A stretch of 64,000 bases of DNA from Gryllotalpicola protaetiae (GTDB lineage Bacteria > Actinomycetota > Actinomycetes > Actinomycetales > Microbacteriaceae), in contig NZ_CP032624.1 of the NCBI RefSeq assembly GCF_003627055.1, forward strand, positions 2,232,001 to 2,296,000, given 5' to 3'. A program made the translations under genes and the position numbers. Of this stretch, positions 47,167 through 55,545 are shown one piece after another (the first letter of the stretch is position 1; every line of letters starts with the position of its first letter). A model generated the notes under the pieces. The model was given only the letters and a program-made list of their open reading frames with translations, was not told the origin of the DNA and did not search any database.

Positions 47167-48696
47167 CTACCGGTAGCGGTAGAGGCGCACCCGCTGGATT
47201 GCGAAGCGGCCCGGCTCGAGGCGCACGTGGCGCCCCTGGTGGGTCTGGTCGCCGCTCAGCCAGCGCGTGCGGCGCCAGGTTCCGTCCGCTTCGAATCGGC
47301 CCTCTTGGCAGTCGAGGATGCCGACCGTGTCGCCGCCTGCCTCGACAGAATGGAAGGTGAGCGTCACGCCGATGCCGGCGACGACGAGCTCGTCGGGAGC
47401 GGTGCGGATCACGATCGCCGCCGATGGCAGGCGGCGGGTGCCGTGGCTGTCGCCCGACTCGTTGATCACGCCGTCGGCGAGCGCTGGCGCGCCGACGCGC
47501 TCGTAGCTCGCCGACAGCACGATGTCGCCGAGGCGCACGCGGTGCGGGGCGCGCATGTCGTCCGACGGAGGCAGCAGTCCGGTCATCATGCCGTCGCCCG
47601 CGTGGGCCGCGATGAGCGGGGTGAGCTGCGCGACGACGTCGTAGGCGGCGGTCAGGTACGACTCGGCCTCGCCCGAGATCGACTCGATGCTGAACGGCGA
47701 GAAGCCGAGCGCCGCATGCCGGCCATACGCATAGAGCGCGTTGGCCGCCGCGTCGATGCTGCGCAGCGCCTCCGGCACGAACAGCGGGCTGCCGCTGTCG
47801 ACGTAGGCATCGGCCCACTCGGCGAAGTTCGGGAAGTAGATGTCGGGGGCGATGAAGTCGAGGCTCGGCGCGCCCGCGCGCCAGACGTCGGCGAGGTGCG
47901 GCAACGGGCCCGCGCTCGGGTACTGGCCCGGTGTCGCGCCCGGGCGGATCAGCGCCGCGTTCGTGTACATCGGCACGGGGAGCTGGGCCTTGCCCGCCGC
48001 AGCCACCGCGTCGACGTAGCGCGCGAACGCCCACGCCATGAAGCGCTCCTCGGTGGCGGGGGAGTCGCCGAAGACCTCGGTCCATGTGCCGGGTCGAGCC
48101 CCGGCCGGCAGCAGATCAGCGGGCACGGGGCCCGCGAACGCGGCATCCGCCTGCTCGCTGTGGTCGCGCGGGTCCTCGATCATGCCGATCTCGTTCTCGA
48201 CCTGCACCATGATCACCGTGTGCTCCGTGTCGGTCTCGCGCAGATGAGCCATGAGCGCGGCGAAGGCGCGCGCATCGGCGTCGCGGCTCTCGGCCGCGAA
48301 CGGGGTGAGCAGCTCGAGCGTCTGGCCGCGTGCGGTGCGCGCCCGCGGGAAGCGCGCGAGGTCGGTCTTGACCCACGCGGGCGCGTAGCAGGACATGCTG
48401 TTCTTCCACGTGCCGAACCACAGCAGCACGAGGCGCATGCCGTGCGCGCTCGCGTCGTCGACCAGCTCGTCGACGAGGGCCCAGTCGAAGGCGCCTTCCT
48501 CGGGTTCGATCGCATGCCAGTAGACGGGGGCGACGACCGTGTTGAGGCCGATGGCCTCGAGCTTCGGCCAGAACTCGTCGAGGTAGGCGCGCTCGGCGCT
48601 CGAGTTCCCGAGCTCACCGCCGCGGATGACAAACGGGGCGTCATCGACCATGAGCAGCGTTGCGCTGCCGGAACGTGCAAGGTGAGGGGCAGACAT
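47167..48696 (-). CDS. Clan-A glycoside hydrolase, GH35/GH42-like (beta-galactosidase type)
   Basis: This 509-residue protein has a TIM-barrel domain in the first 350 residues. GGELGNSS, GLNTVVAPVYWHAIEPEEG and the acid/base Glu in VQVENEIGM fit clan A, and the Glu in LFVPEALR is the likely nucleophile. The C-terminal part is a beta-rich accessory domain. No signal peptide is present, so it acts on imported oligosaccharides. I placed the start at ATG 48696 because a TAGCGT -10 box lies 7 nt upstream and the extra N-terminus in longer frames is not conserved in character. Confidence 0.83.
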   Translation of the reverse strand: MSAPHLARSGSATLLMVDDAPFVIRGGELGNSSAERAYLDEFWPKLEAIGLNTVVAPVYWHAIEPEEGAFDWALVDELVDDASAHGMRLVLLWFGTWKNSMSCYAPAWVKTDLARFPRARTARGQTLELLTPFAAESRDADARAFAALMAHLRETDTEHTVIMVQVENEIGMIEDPRDHSEQADAAFAGPVPADLLPAGARPGTWTEVFGDSPATEERFMAWAFARYVDAVAAAGKAQLPVPMYTNAALIRPGATPGQYPSAGPLPHLADVWRAGAPSLDFIAPDIYFPNFAEWADAYVDSGSPLFVPEALRSIDAAANALYAYGRHAALGFSPFSIESISGEAESYLTAAYDVVAQLTPLIAAHAGDGMMTGLLPPSDDMRAPHRVRLGDIVLSASYERVGAPALADGVINESGDSHGTRRLPSAAIVIRTAPDELVVAGIGVTLTFHSVEAGGDTVGILDCQEGRFEADGTWRRTRWLSGDQTHQGRHVRLEPGRFAIQRVRLYRYR

Positions 48697-48821
48697 CGGG
48701 AAAACGCTATCCCAACCTGGGCGGACGCGGCGCATGGGCAACGCGCCCAAAGTCGCTCCCGTCAGCGAACTATGGGGCGACAGCATCGAATTCGACGCGC
48801 TACTCTGACCTGTCGCTCTTT

Positions 48822-50003
48822 TTACGGCTCCCCGCCGCCGGCCCCTTGTGCGGTGAGGGTTGCGATCATCTCGAACATTTCGAGCAGGCCCTTGGGCGCA
48901 TCGGGGGCGAAGATCAGCTCCATGCTCTCGGCCGTCTCGGATGCGGACGCCTCGGAACGGGGGAAGAGCTCGGTTTCGTATTGCGCGAGCGCGTCCTCTG
49001 TCGCGCCTGGATGTTCCGCGATTGCGCGCGCGAGCTCGGCGCCGTCGTACATGGCGAGGTTCGCTCCTTCGCCGGCGAACGGCGACATCAGGTGGGCGGC
49101 GTCTCCGATGAGGGTGACGCCGGGCACGCGCGGCCAGGAGTGGCCGACGGGCAGGGCGTGGATGTGGCGGGGCGTGAGCATCGTGTCTGCGTTCGCGATC
49201 AACCCGCGCAGGTTCTCGCCCCAGCCATCGAGAAGCCGTAGCACCGCGACCTTCGCGGCGGCGTCGTTGTTGAAGTCGATGGTGTCGATCCAGGCCTCTT
49301 CAGATCGGTGGCCGAGGTAGACGTGCAGGCTCCCGTCGGGCTCTCGGTGCCCCATGATCCCGGTGTCTCCACCCAGCGCGAAGAGCATGCCGCCGCCCAT
49401 GGCTTCCGCCTCGACCGGATGCCTGGCGTCGGCCTCGAACAGGTCGGCTTCGATGAAGGAGATCCCGCTATAGGCGGGCACTGCGTCGGAGACGAGCGGG
49501 CGAATCCGCGACCACGCCCCATCGGCGCCGATGAGCAGATCGGTGGTGAAGCCCGTGCCGTCGGCGAGTTGCACCTCGTGCCGGCCGGGGCGGCCTTCGA
49601 CCGCGCGGGCGGCAGTGACCTTGGAACCCCAGTTGACGGTGTGGGCAGGAAGCGCGTCGAGGAGCAGTTCGCGAAGGGTGCCGCGCTCGATCTCGGGCCG
49701 GCCGGCTTCGCCGTTGTCCTCTTCGTTCAGCAGCACCGCCCCGCTTCGATCGAGGATGCGGGTGGCCTCGCCGCCGGGGAGGATGTGCTTCAGGAACACC
49801 TCGAAGAGTCCGGCGGCGTCGAGGGCCTTCTGGCCGGTGCCCTGGTGGATGTCGAGCATCCCGCCCTGGGTGCGGACATGGCGGCCCGCCTCGAGCTCGA
49901 AGACCGTCGATTCGATGCCGTTGACGTGCAGGACCGCGGCGGCGGTCAGTCCGCCGAGACCGCCGCCGACGATCGCGATCGGATAGTGGGGCAGGAGTGT
50001 CAT
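48822..50003 (-). CDS. TetX-like FAD-dependent monooxygenase
   Basis: This 393-residue flavoprotein hydroxylase has the FAD motif AIVGGGLGGLTAAAVL (about residues 9-24), GGMLDIHQGTGQKALDAAGL (about 46-65), IERGTLRELLLDAL and the second FAD motif GDAAHLMSPFAGEGANLAMYDG. The first and last segments closely follow TetX. It lies downstream of a DHA2 efflux gene with a TetR regulator, which suggests an inactivation-plus-efflux pair. The actual substrate is not known, and many such enzymes do not act on tetracyclines. The 70-bp gap to the efflux gene is mostly a hexanucleotide repeat. Confidence 0.87.
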   Translation of the reverse strand: MTLLPHYPIAIVGGGLGGLTAAAVLHVNGIESTVFELEAGRHVRTQGGMLDIHQGTGQKALDAAGLFEVFLKHILPGGEATRILDRSGAVLLNEEDNGEAGRPEIERGTLRELLLDALPAHTVNWGSKVTAARAVEGRPGRHEVQLADGTGFTTDLLIGADGAWSRIRPLVSDAVPAYSGISFIEADLFEADARHPVEAEAMGGGMLFALGGDTGIMGHREPDGSLHVYLGHRSEEAWIDTIDFNNDAAAKVAVLRLLDGWGENLRGLIANADTMLTPRHIHALPVGHSWPRVPGVTLIGDAAHLMSPFAGEGANLAMYDGAELARAIAEHPGATEDALAQYETELFPRSEASASETAESMELIFAPDAPKGLLEMFEMIATLTAQGAGGGEP

Positions 50004-50016
50004 GAGCGTTTCGCTT

Positions 50017-50065
<49 letters not shown>

Positions 50066-50073
50066 GATGGTCG

Positions 50074-51534
50074 CTATCTCGCCGCAGGCGCGGACTCTTC
50101 CGTCTTGGTCCCCGCGCCGCCGGGATGCGGGGCGGCCGCCGGCAAGCTGGCCGGGAGAAGGAATGACAGCGCGACGCCCAGCGCGGTGAATCCGGTGGCC
50201 CACCAGAAGCTCTGTTGGAACGCCGCGACAGAGAGTCCGTGTGCGCCCGTTGCGGCTGCCGTGGTTGCCGCTCCGGCAAGGATGACGGTCAGCACCGCGC
50301 CGCCGAACGAGCCGCCGAGTTGCTGGGAGACCCGGCTGATGATGCTGGCGTCGGGCACGTCGGGTCCGGGGAGGCCGCGGAACCCCACCGTCATGAGAGG
50401 GGTGGTGACGACGCCGAGACCGAGGCCGCGAACGAACAACGCGGCGATCAGCGTGACCCAGTTGGTCGTCGTGTCGGCGAACGCGAACGGCACGGTGCCC
50501 AGCAGCACGATGAAGAACCCGGTCACGACCAGCCATCGGGCCCCGAACCGGTCGGAGAGGCGCCCGATGAACGAGCGCACCGCGAGCGCGCCGGCGCCTT
50601 GGGCGATCAAGATGAGGCCGGCGCCGAGCGCAGAGGTGCCGCGGAGCTCCTGGAAGTACAGCGGTACGAGCAGCATCGCGCCGATCAGCGAGACGCCGGA
50701 GAAGAATTGCACGAGCGAAGCGGAGGCCAGTGGCCAGTACTTGAGCAGCTGCAGGTCCAGCAATGCCTTGCCGCGATGGCGGAGTGCCCACCAGACGAAC
50801 CCGGCGACGAGGATCACCCCGCCGATCAGCGGCACCTCGACGTCGCCCTGCGCGAAGCCACCGGCTTGGCCGGCGTTGCTCAAGCCGTAGAGCAGCGCGA
50901 CCAGGCCCGGGGCGAGGAGGACGAAGCCGACCGCATCGAAATGCGCCCTCGTCACCGCGGGGTCCTTCGGCAGGAACAACGCGGCCATGACGAGCCCGAT
51001 GAGGCACACCGGCACGTTCACCCAGAACAGCCACGGCCAGCTGAGGTTCTGCAGGATGAGGCCGCCGAGGACGGGCCCGAGCACGGGCCCGAGCACGATC
51101 GGGATGCCGATGATCGACATGATGCGGCCCAGGTTCTTTCCGCCGGATGCCTGGACGACGATCGTGCCCATGAGCGGCATCAGCGCACCGCCGCCGACGC
51201 CCTGCAGTGCCCGGAAGGCGATCAGGCTCTCGACGTTCCAGGCCAGGCTGCTGAGGATCGAGCCGACCATGAACACCGTCAGCGCGATCATCCAGACGCG
51301 CTTGCGCCCGATCGTCCGCTGCGCCCACCCCGTGACGGGCATGACGACGGCAAGCGCGAGCAGGTAGCCGGTGCTCACCCACTGGATCGTCGCGACGGAT
51401 GCGTCGAGCTTGGTCGCCAGGGTATGCAGCGCGACCGCAACGATAGTCGTGTCGAACAGCACCGCAAGACCGCCGACGAGCGCTGTCCAAATGACGCGCC
51501 ACACCGCCGGCTCGATCTTCACTTTGTCTGCCAC
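50074..51534 (-). CDS. DHA2-family MFS drug efflux transporter
   Basis: The 486-residue protein has about 14 membrane helices. The motif C-like segment GVGGGALMPLMG and the DHA2 start DTTIVAVALHTLATKLDASV (about residues 28-47) fit the EmrB/QacA group. I chose GTG 51534 because GGAGG is well spaced before it and the first helix begins soon after. It is divergent from a TetR gene, likely its repressor. The TetX-like gene follows on the same strand. Confidence 0.92.
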   Translation of the reverse strand: MADKVKIEPAVWRVIWTALVGGLAVLFDTTIVAVALHTLATKLDASVATIQWVSTGYLLALAVVMPVTGWAQRTIGRKRVWMIALTVFMVGSILSSLAWNVESLIAFRALQGVGGGALMPLMGTIVVQASGGKNLGRIMSIIGIPIVLGPVLGPVLGGLILQNLSWPWLFWVNVPVCLIGLVMAALFLPKDPAVTRAHFDAVGFVLLAPGLVALLYGLSNAGQAGGFAQGDVEVPLIGGVILVAGFVWWALRHRGKALLDLQLLKYWPLASASLVQFFSGVSLIGAMLLVPLYFQELRGTSALGAGLILIAQGAGALAVRSFIGRLSDRFGARWLVVTGFFIVLLGTVPFAFADTTTNWVTLIAALFVRGLGLGVVTTPLMTVGFRGLPGPDVPDASIISRVSQQLGGSFGGAVLTVILAGAATTAAATGAHGLSVAAFQQSFWWATGFTALGVALSFLLPASLPAAAPHPGGAGTKTEESAPAAR

Positions 51535-51602
51535 GATGTCCTCCAATGAAGCTACAGACTGTTGCTTAGTTTCAAGGATACGATCGTCGCGGAGGAAACA
51601 CA
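51535..51602. promoter_or_regulatory. Divergent promoter region of the efflux gene and tetR
   Basis: The 10-bp sequence TGTTGCTTAG occurs at 51560-51569 and again at 51604-51613, the second copy overlapping the tetR start codon. TTGCTT and TTGAAA offer -35 boxes in the two directions. The repeats are candidates for the TetR operator. Confidence 0.45.
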
Positions 51603-52202
51603 ATGTTGCTTAGCGGAAACCCATCCGTGCAGCGTCGTCGCAAAGGTGCCGAACTCGACGCCGCACTTCTCGACGCGGCGTGGGACGAGCTCGTCGAGCG
51701 CGGCTACGACGCGTTCACCATGGATGCCGTCGCCTCGCGGGCCCAGGCCGCCCGCACCGTGCTCTATCGGCGGTGGTCCACCAAGCAGGACTTGGTGAAG
51801 GCCGCCATCCGGAATCGCGGCTTCCAGCAGACCATCGAAGTACCCGATACCGGCAGCCTGCGCGGCGACCTCATCCAGTTCATGAACAACGCGAACGGGT
51901 CGCGAGCGCAGAAGGGAATCGCGCTCCTAAGCCGGCTGGGCGCGCTCTACAGCGACACGGGCACGAACCTCGGCGAGTTGCGTCAAGGCTTGGTGGAAGC
52001 CCGTTCGGAGGCCATCGATCGGATGCTTCAGCGGGCCGTCGACCGGGGCGAGATCGACCCCGCGAAGCTCACACCGCGCGTGCGCAGCGTCGCCTTCGAT
52101 CTGTTCCTGCACGAACTCATGATGACGATGCGGCCAGTGTCCTCGACGGCCATCGCCGACATCATCGACGAGATCTTCCTGCCGCTCGTCAGGGTCGCCT
52201 GA
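51603..52202 (+). CDS. TetR-family transcriptional regulator
   Basis: The 199-residue regulator has the TetR helix-turn-helix (AALLDAAWDELVERGYDAFT, MDAVASRAQAARTVLYRRW) within the first 65 residues and a C-terminal ligand domain. ATG 51603 is preceded by GGAGG. It is divergent from the DHA2 efflux gene and probably represses it. An IS481-family element starts 27 bp after its stop. Confidence 0.92.
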   Translation: MLLSGNPSVQRRRKGAELDAALLDAAWDELVERGYDAFTMDAVASRAQAARTVLYRRWSTKQDLVKAAIRNRGFQQTIEVPDTGSLRGDLIQFMNNANGSRAQKGIALLSRLGALYSDTGTNLGELRQGLVEARSEAIDRMLQRAVDRGEIDPAKLTPRVRSVAFDLFLHELMMTMRPVSSTAIADIIDEIFLPLVRVA

Positions 52203-52229
52203 ATCGCCCCCAGAGCGCCGCCGGCTAGC

Positions 52230-53292
52230 TGTAGTTCCTCGGCACGTTGTGAACGTGGGTTGATGTAGTGAAGACCTCCGGGACGATGTGGGTTACCACA
52301 CTCACTTCGTTCACCGGAGGTCTTCGTGACTCACGCTAATGCCCATCTGACTCCGAAGGGCCGGCTGCGGTTGGCCCAGTCGATCCTCGAGCAGGGCTGG
52401 TCCTATCGGCGGGCAGCCGAGCGGTTCCAGTGCTCGCCGGCCACGGCCAAGAAGTGGGCGGATCGGTTGCGCGCGGGCCTGCCGATGACCGATCGCAGTT
52501 CCCGGCCGCGCTCGAGCCCGAACCGCACCAGTAGGCGCACCGAGCGGCGCATCGTCGCGTTGCGGTTCATCCGCCGCTGGGGCCCCCACCGCATCGCCTT
52601 CCACCTGCATCTGGCCCGCACCACCGTCGAGCGCGTCCTGAGCCGGTACCGGATGCCCAAGCTCGCCCATCTGGATCAGAACACCGGCCTGCCCGTCCGG
52701 AAGCCGAAGCCGGTGCGCTACGAGCGTCAGAAGCCGGGCGAGTTGGTGCACATGGACATCAAGAAGCTCGGCCGCATCCCCGACGGCGGTGGCCACCGGG
52801 TGCTCGGCCGGCAGCAGGGCAACAGGAACAACACCGGGCACGGCAAGGCCGGGCGCGGCTACGCGTTCCTGCACCACGTCGTGGACGACCACTCGAGGCT
52901 GGCGTACTCCGAGATCCTCGCCGACGAGCGCAAGGAGACCGTGGTCGCGTTCTGGCAGCGCGCGAAAGCGTTCTTCTCCGAGGCCGGCATCACGATCGAG
53001 CGGGTCATGACCGACAACGGCTCGGCCTACCGCTCACGGCTGCTGGCGAAGGAGCTCGGGACGATCAAGCACAAGTTCACCAAACCCTACCGGCCGCAGA
53101 CGAACGGCAAAGTCGAGCGGTTCAACCGCACCCTGGCCGCCGAGTGGGCCTACGCCAAGCCGTACGCGTCCGAGGAAGCCCGAGCCGCCGAATACCAGGC
53201 CTGGGTCCATCACTACAATCACCACAGACCCCACACCGGCATCGGCGGCAAGAGCCCCTCAGAACGCGTTCACAACCTCACGAGGAACTACA
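52230..53292 (+). mobile_element. IS481-family insertion sequence
   Basis: The element is 1,063 bp between its terminal inverted repeats. The left end (52230-52254) and right end (53268-53292) match at 20 of 25 positions, with identical outer 12 and inner 8 bases (TGTAGTTCCTCG and TTGTGAAC). It contains one complete transposase gene. CTAG lies one base outside each end (52225-52228 and 53294-53297), which fits the NCTAGN target known for IS481, although the outer bases differ between the two sides. Confidence 0.93.
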
Positions 53293-53297
53293 CCTAG
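52326..53297 (+). CDS. IS481-family transposase
   Basis: The 323-residue transposase has an N-terminal helix-turn-helix (LAQSILEQGWSYRRAAERF, about residues 16-34) and an rve/DDE domain with candidate Asp in HMDIKKLG, Asp in MTDNGSAYRS and Glu in NGKVERFNRTL. It is full length for the family and has no disrupted frame, so the element may be active. The stop codon extends 5 bp beyond the right terminal repeat and uses the flanking CTAG. Confidence 0.95.
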   Translation: MTHANAHLTPKGRLRLAQSILEQGWSYRRAAERFQCSPATAKKWADRLRAGLPMTDRSSRPRSSPNRTSRRTERRIVALRFIRRWGPHRIAFHLHLARTTVERVLSRYRMPKLAHLDQNTGLPVRKPKPVRYERQKPGELVHMDIKKLGRIPDGGGHRVLGRQQGNRNNTGHGKAGRGYAFLHHVVDDHSRLAYSEILADERKETVVAFWQRAKAFFSEAGITIERVMTDNGSAYRSRLLAKELGTIKHKFTKPYRPQTNGKVERFNRTLAAEWAYAKPYASEEARAAEYQAWVHHYNHHRPHTGIGGKSPSERVHNLTRNYT

Positions 53298-53568
53298 GAA
53301 GCGAAGCGGCTGCCGTTTCAATCAGCGTGGAGAACTCGATCACTCAACGACGCAAACGTGCCACCATCGGTTGATGACCGTCTGCATCACCTGCGGCGCC
53401 GAGATCACCTCGGAGCCGCACACCTGTCCAGACCCGATCGCCGGTTCGACATGGACCGCGATGTCTTCGAGCCGGCGGGACGGGAAGAGTTGGTCAAGGT
53501 AGATGAGGTTGCCAGGCGGCGGTGGGCTCGGGCGCAGCTGGTCGAAGGACCTGATCTGATGAGGCCTG
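53298..53568. other. Gap after the insertion sequence
   Basis: No gene can be supported with confidence here. The longer frames on both strands overlap each other and have no recognisable domain. The only ORF worth noting is the 42-codon frame at 53374-53502, listed separately. The stretch may be debris left by the insertion of the IS element. Confidence 0.6.
53374..53502 (+). CDS. Possible 42-residue Cys-rich small protein
   Basis: The ORF starts MTVCITCGAEI and continues with PHTCPDP, which gives a C-x2-C ... H-x-C pattern that looks like a small zinc knuckle. The rest of the peptide is unremarkable. No clear ribosome binding site is seen, so it may be a remnant of a larger zinc-ribbon protein cut by the IS insertion or may not be expressed. 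Confidence 0.3.
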   Translation: MTVCITCGAEITSEPHTCPDPIAGSTWTAMSSSRRDGKSWSR

Positions 53569-54066
53569 ATGCTCTCGACTGACGCCGGGGTCCGCGCGCT
53601 AGTCACCGCTCATGCGCTGCGTCTGCTCGGGCAGGAGGCAGCGCCGACGGCCGTGGACGGGGCGGTACGTGCGCTCTCTGGCGGTGCTGATGGGTCCGCT
53701 CTTCGTGAGCTCGCCGGCCTGCCGGCATCCGACGACGCCGAGCTCGACAAAGTCCTCCACGGTGCGCTCGACGAGGTCGGCGTGGATTGGGAGGGCATGT
53801 CCAGAGATGACGCAGTGATCATCACTTTGCACAGATTCACGGAGCAGGGGACACCCGCACGCCTCCTCGCGGACCTCGCGCACGCGCTCGTCGGGCACGC
53901 AGGTCCCGAGATCGCGCAGCGCCTTGTCGCGCTGAGCGACGAGCTTGACGATGCGCGCGACGACGGTGCGCCGGAACCTGACTCTGAGGCGGTCGTGGAT
54001 GAGTTCCTTCATGAAACCGCGGGCGTCCTCGACGAGTGGCTGGCGAGCCACCGCATCGCGGTGTGA
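53569..54066 (+). CDS. Hypothetical protein, 165 residues, acidic
   Basis: I do not recognise this protein. It is soluble, rich in Ala, Asp, Glu and Leu, and appears all-helical, with segments such as DDAELDKVLHGALDEVGVDW and IAQRLVALSDELDDARDD. It starts with ATG with GAGG close upstream. It lies between the IS element and a set of small genes on the opposite strand. Confidence 0.65.
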   Translation: MLSTDAGVRALVTAHALRLLGQEAAPTAVDGAVRALSGGADGSALRELAGLPASDDAELDKVLHGALDEVGVDWEGMSRDDAVIITLHRFTEQGTPARLLADLAHALVGHAGPEIAQRLVALSDELDDARDDGAPEPDSEAVVDEFLHETAGVLDEWLASHRIAV

Positions 54067-54146
54067 GCCGGCTCACACGGCACGTCCACCGCCACGGCCT
54101 TCACGCAGGCGCAGCGTATCGGCACGGCTGCGGCGCGGTCGGCGGC

Positions 54147-54506
54147 CTACGGACGTCGCAGCCGCAACGCCGGCGGGGCCGGCCATGACAGCTCGTGCCG
54201 TTCAACCGGTGCGTCGATGGCGCCCCAGTCCTCAGTTTTCAGGATGATGCGGTCCGGCGTCACCTCGACGATGCGCACCGGCTCGACGCGGCCTTCATCG
54301 AGGACTATCTCGTAACGCTCCGCGAGATATCCGAGCCCCAGCTCGTCGAGCGTCCCCTCAGCCTGATCAAGCGACACGACTCCGGTCACATCCCGCCCGA
54401 GCAGATCGACGGCCACCCAGCCGTCACCTTCCTCGCGCAGCCAGCCGACTCGTTCGCGATCCGATGCGCGGCGGTGTTCGATCCAGGAGGAAGGGACAGC
54501 GGTCAC
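54147..54506 (-). CDS. Hypothetical protein, 119 residues
   Basis: I do not recognise this soluble protein. It has several predicted beta strands (GWVAVDLLGRDVTGVV, RVEPVRIVEVTPDRIILKT) and a conserved-looking WGAIDAPVERHELSWPAP end, which together suggest a small beta-barrel. It starts 10 bp after the stop of the next gene upstream and probably belongs to a three-gene unit with the ORFs at 54517 and 54846. Confidence 0.65.
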   Translation of the reverse strand: MTAVPSSWIEHRRASDRERVGWLREEGDGWVAVDLLGRDVTGVVSLDQAEGTLDELGLGYLAERYEIVLDEGRVEPVRIVEVTPDRIILKTEDWGAIDAPVERHELSWPAPPALRLRRP

Positions 54507-54516
54507 CGAATCAGGA

Positions 54517-54807
54517 TCACAGATACGGCTCGTGACGAGCCCACAAATCTGCAGCCCTGTCCGCGGCCGCCGAGATCAGGTCAGCGATCTCGGGGCGACT
54601 CGGGACCGGAAATGAGACGTACCCGCCGCGTCCTCCGGCAGTTGGTCGGCCGTAAGCCTTCGCGGCAACGCTGCCGTCTGGAAGGAGCCGTACGGTGATC
54701 GTCTGAAGGTCGTACTCGACTCCCCGGCGAATGTCTCGCCAGCGAAGATCATCGGGAATGACGACGTTGAAGGCGAGTGCAGCAATCTCGGGCGCGGCAT
54801 CCGTCAT
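54517..54807 (-). CDS. Hypothetical protein, 96 residues
   Basis: I do not recognise this soluble protein. It has mixed alpha/beta character, with GVEYDLQTITVRLLPDGSV near residue 28 and a Gly-rich RPTAGGRGGYVSFPVPSRPE in the middle. ATG 54807 has AGGA at a suitable distance. A TTG at 54849 that overlaps the stop of the upstream gene (TTGA) is an alternative start, giving 110 residues. Confidence 0.6.
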   Translation of the reverse strand: MTDAAPEIAALAFNVVIPDDLRWRDIRRGVEYDLQTITVRLLPDGSVAAKAYGRPTAGGRGGYVSFPVPSRPEIADLISAAADRAADLWARHEPYL

Positions 54808-54845
54808 GTGTTGTGTCCTGTTCCTATTCGCGACACGACGGCCGG

Positions 54846-55121
54846 TCAATGGGTAAGTCGCCGAAGCGCCTCAGCTCTACGCGGCTGTCCGATCGCGACG
54901 AGTGCCGGGCTCGCATAGTCATCGAACATCCGCGTGCCTTCTTCCTCGTTCCCGCTCACCACGAGAAGACGCCCGATGATCTCGGATGAGGCGGCGACCA
55001 CGGGCTTCTCGTCGGTGGGGAGGGCGAAGCTTGCAGCGGTGCTCAGTGCCCACGGGACGGACTCCGGGCCCGCGTCCTCCGCGGCGGCCGCGTGTTCGGC
55101 ATACTGGCGCTCGAAGGGCAT
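54846..55121 (-). CDS. Hypothetical protein, 91 residues
   Basis: I do not recognise this soluble, Ala/Glu-rich protein. It contains EKPVVAASSEIIGRLLVVSG and ends in RRAEALRRLTH. It is the first of three small genes on the minus strand, and its stop overlaps a possible TTG start of the next gene. Confidence 0.55.
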   Translation of the reverse strand: MPFERQYAEHAAAAEDAGPESVPWALSTAASFALPTDEKPVVAASSEIIGRLLVVSGNEEEGTRMFDDYASPALVAIGQPRRAEALRRLTH

Positions 55122-55215
55122 GACGTGAGTATGGAGGGAGAGGAGGGCACGGCGCCATCGCCCCCGGAATGTTCTTCATTGCGGCCTTCGGGACGGCCTG
55201 TTCTACCGTGGCGAG

Positions 55216-55527
55216 ATGACCGAGCAAGCGCCTCTTCCCGATGGCTATGACCCCGCTCACGTGTTCCGCGTCGTCGCGCTGCCGATCGAGCGTGGCTGGG
55301 GCGTCTGGTTGCGGGGCGCCGACGACTCGATCATCGCAAGCTTTGGGCTCGGGCTTTCGCCCGAAACGGCATTCTTTCCGGGTGTGATCGAGGTTCTCGA
55401 ACCGCTTCTAAACGACCGGTTCAGGCTTGCATATCAAGGCAGTGGTGCCTGGGATCAGATCGAGAATCACTGGTCAGCGGTCGTCTACGAATACGCGTCG
55501 CCCGGTTCGGGCTCGACCGTGCACTGA
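55216..55527 (+). CDS. Hypothetical protein, 103 residues
   Basis: I do not recognise this protein. It is soluble and rich in aromatic residues (ERGWGVWLRGADDSIIASFG, GAWDQIENHWSAVVYEY), with an alpha/beta pattern. A TACCGT -10 box (55204-55209) lies 6 nt before the ATG, so the message is probably leaderless. It is divergent from the 91-residue gene and convergent with the VOC gene. Confidence 0.65.
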   Translation: MTEQAPLPDGYDPAHVFRVVALPIERGWGVWLRGADDSIIASFGLGLSPETAFFPGVIEVLEPLLNDRFRLAYQGSGAWDQIENHWSAVVYEYASPGSGSTVH

Positions 55528-55545
55528 GTGCCGATTGGGCGCTCG

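Noticed and set aside
47227-49320. A 697-codon open frame on the plus strand.
   Set aside because: It is a shadow of the glycoside hydrolase and the TetX-like gene on the minus strand, with biased composition and no domain.
53358-53582. A 74-codon plus-strand frame and an 88-codon minus-strand frame after the IS element.
   Set aside because: They overlap, have no ribosome binding site and show no recognisable domain or coding-like composition.
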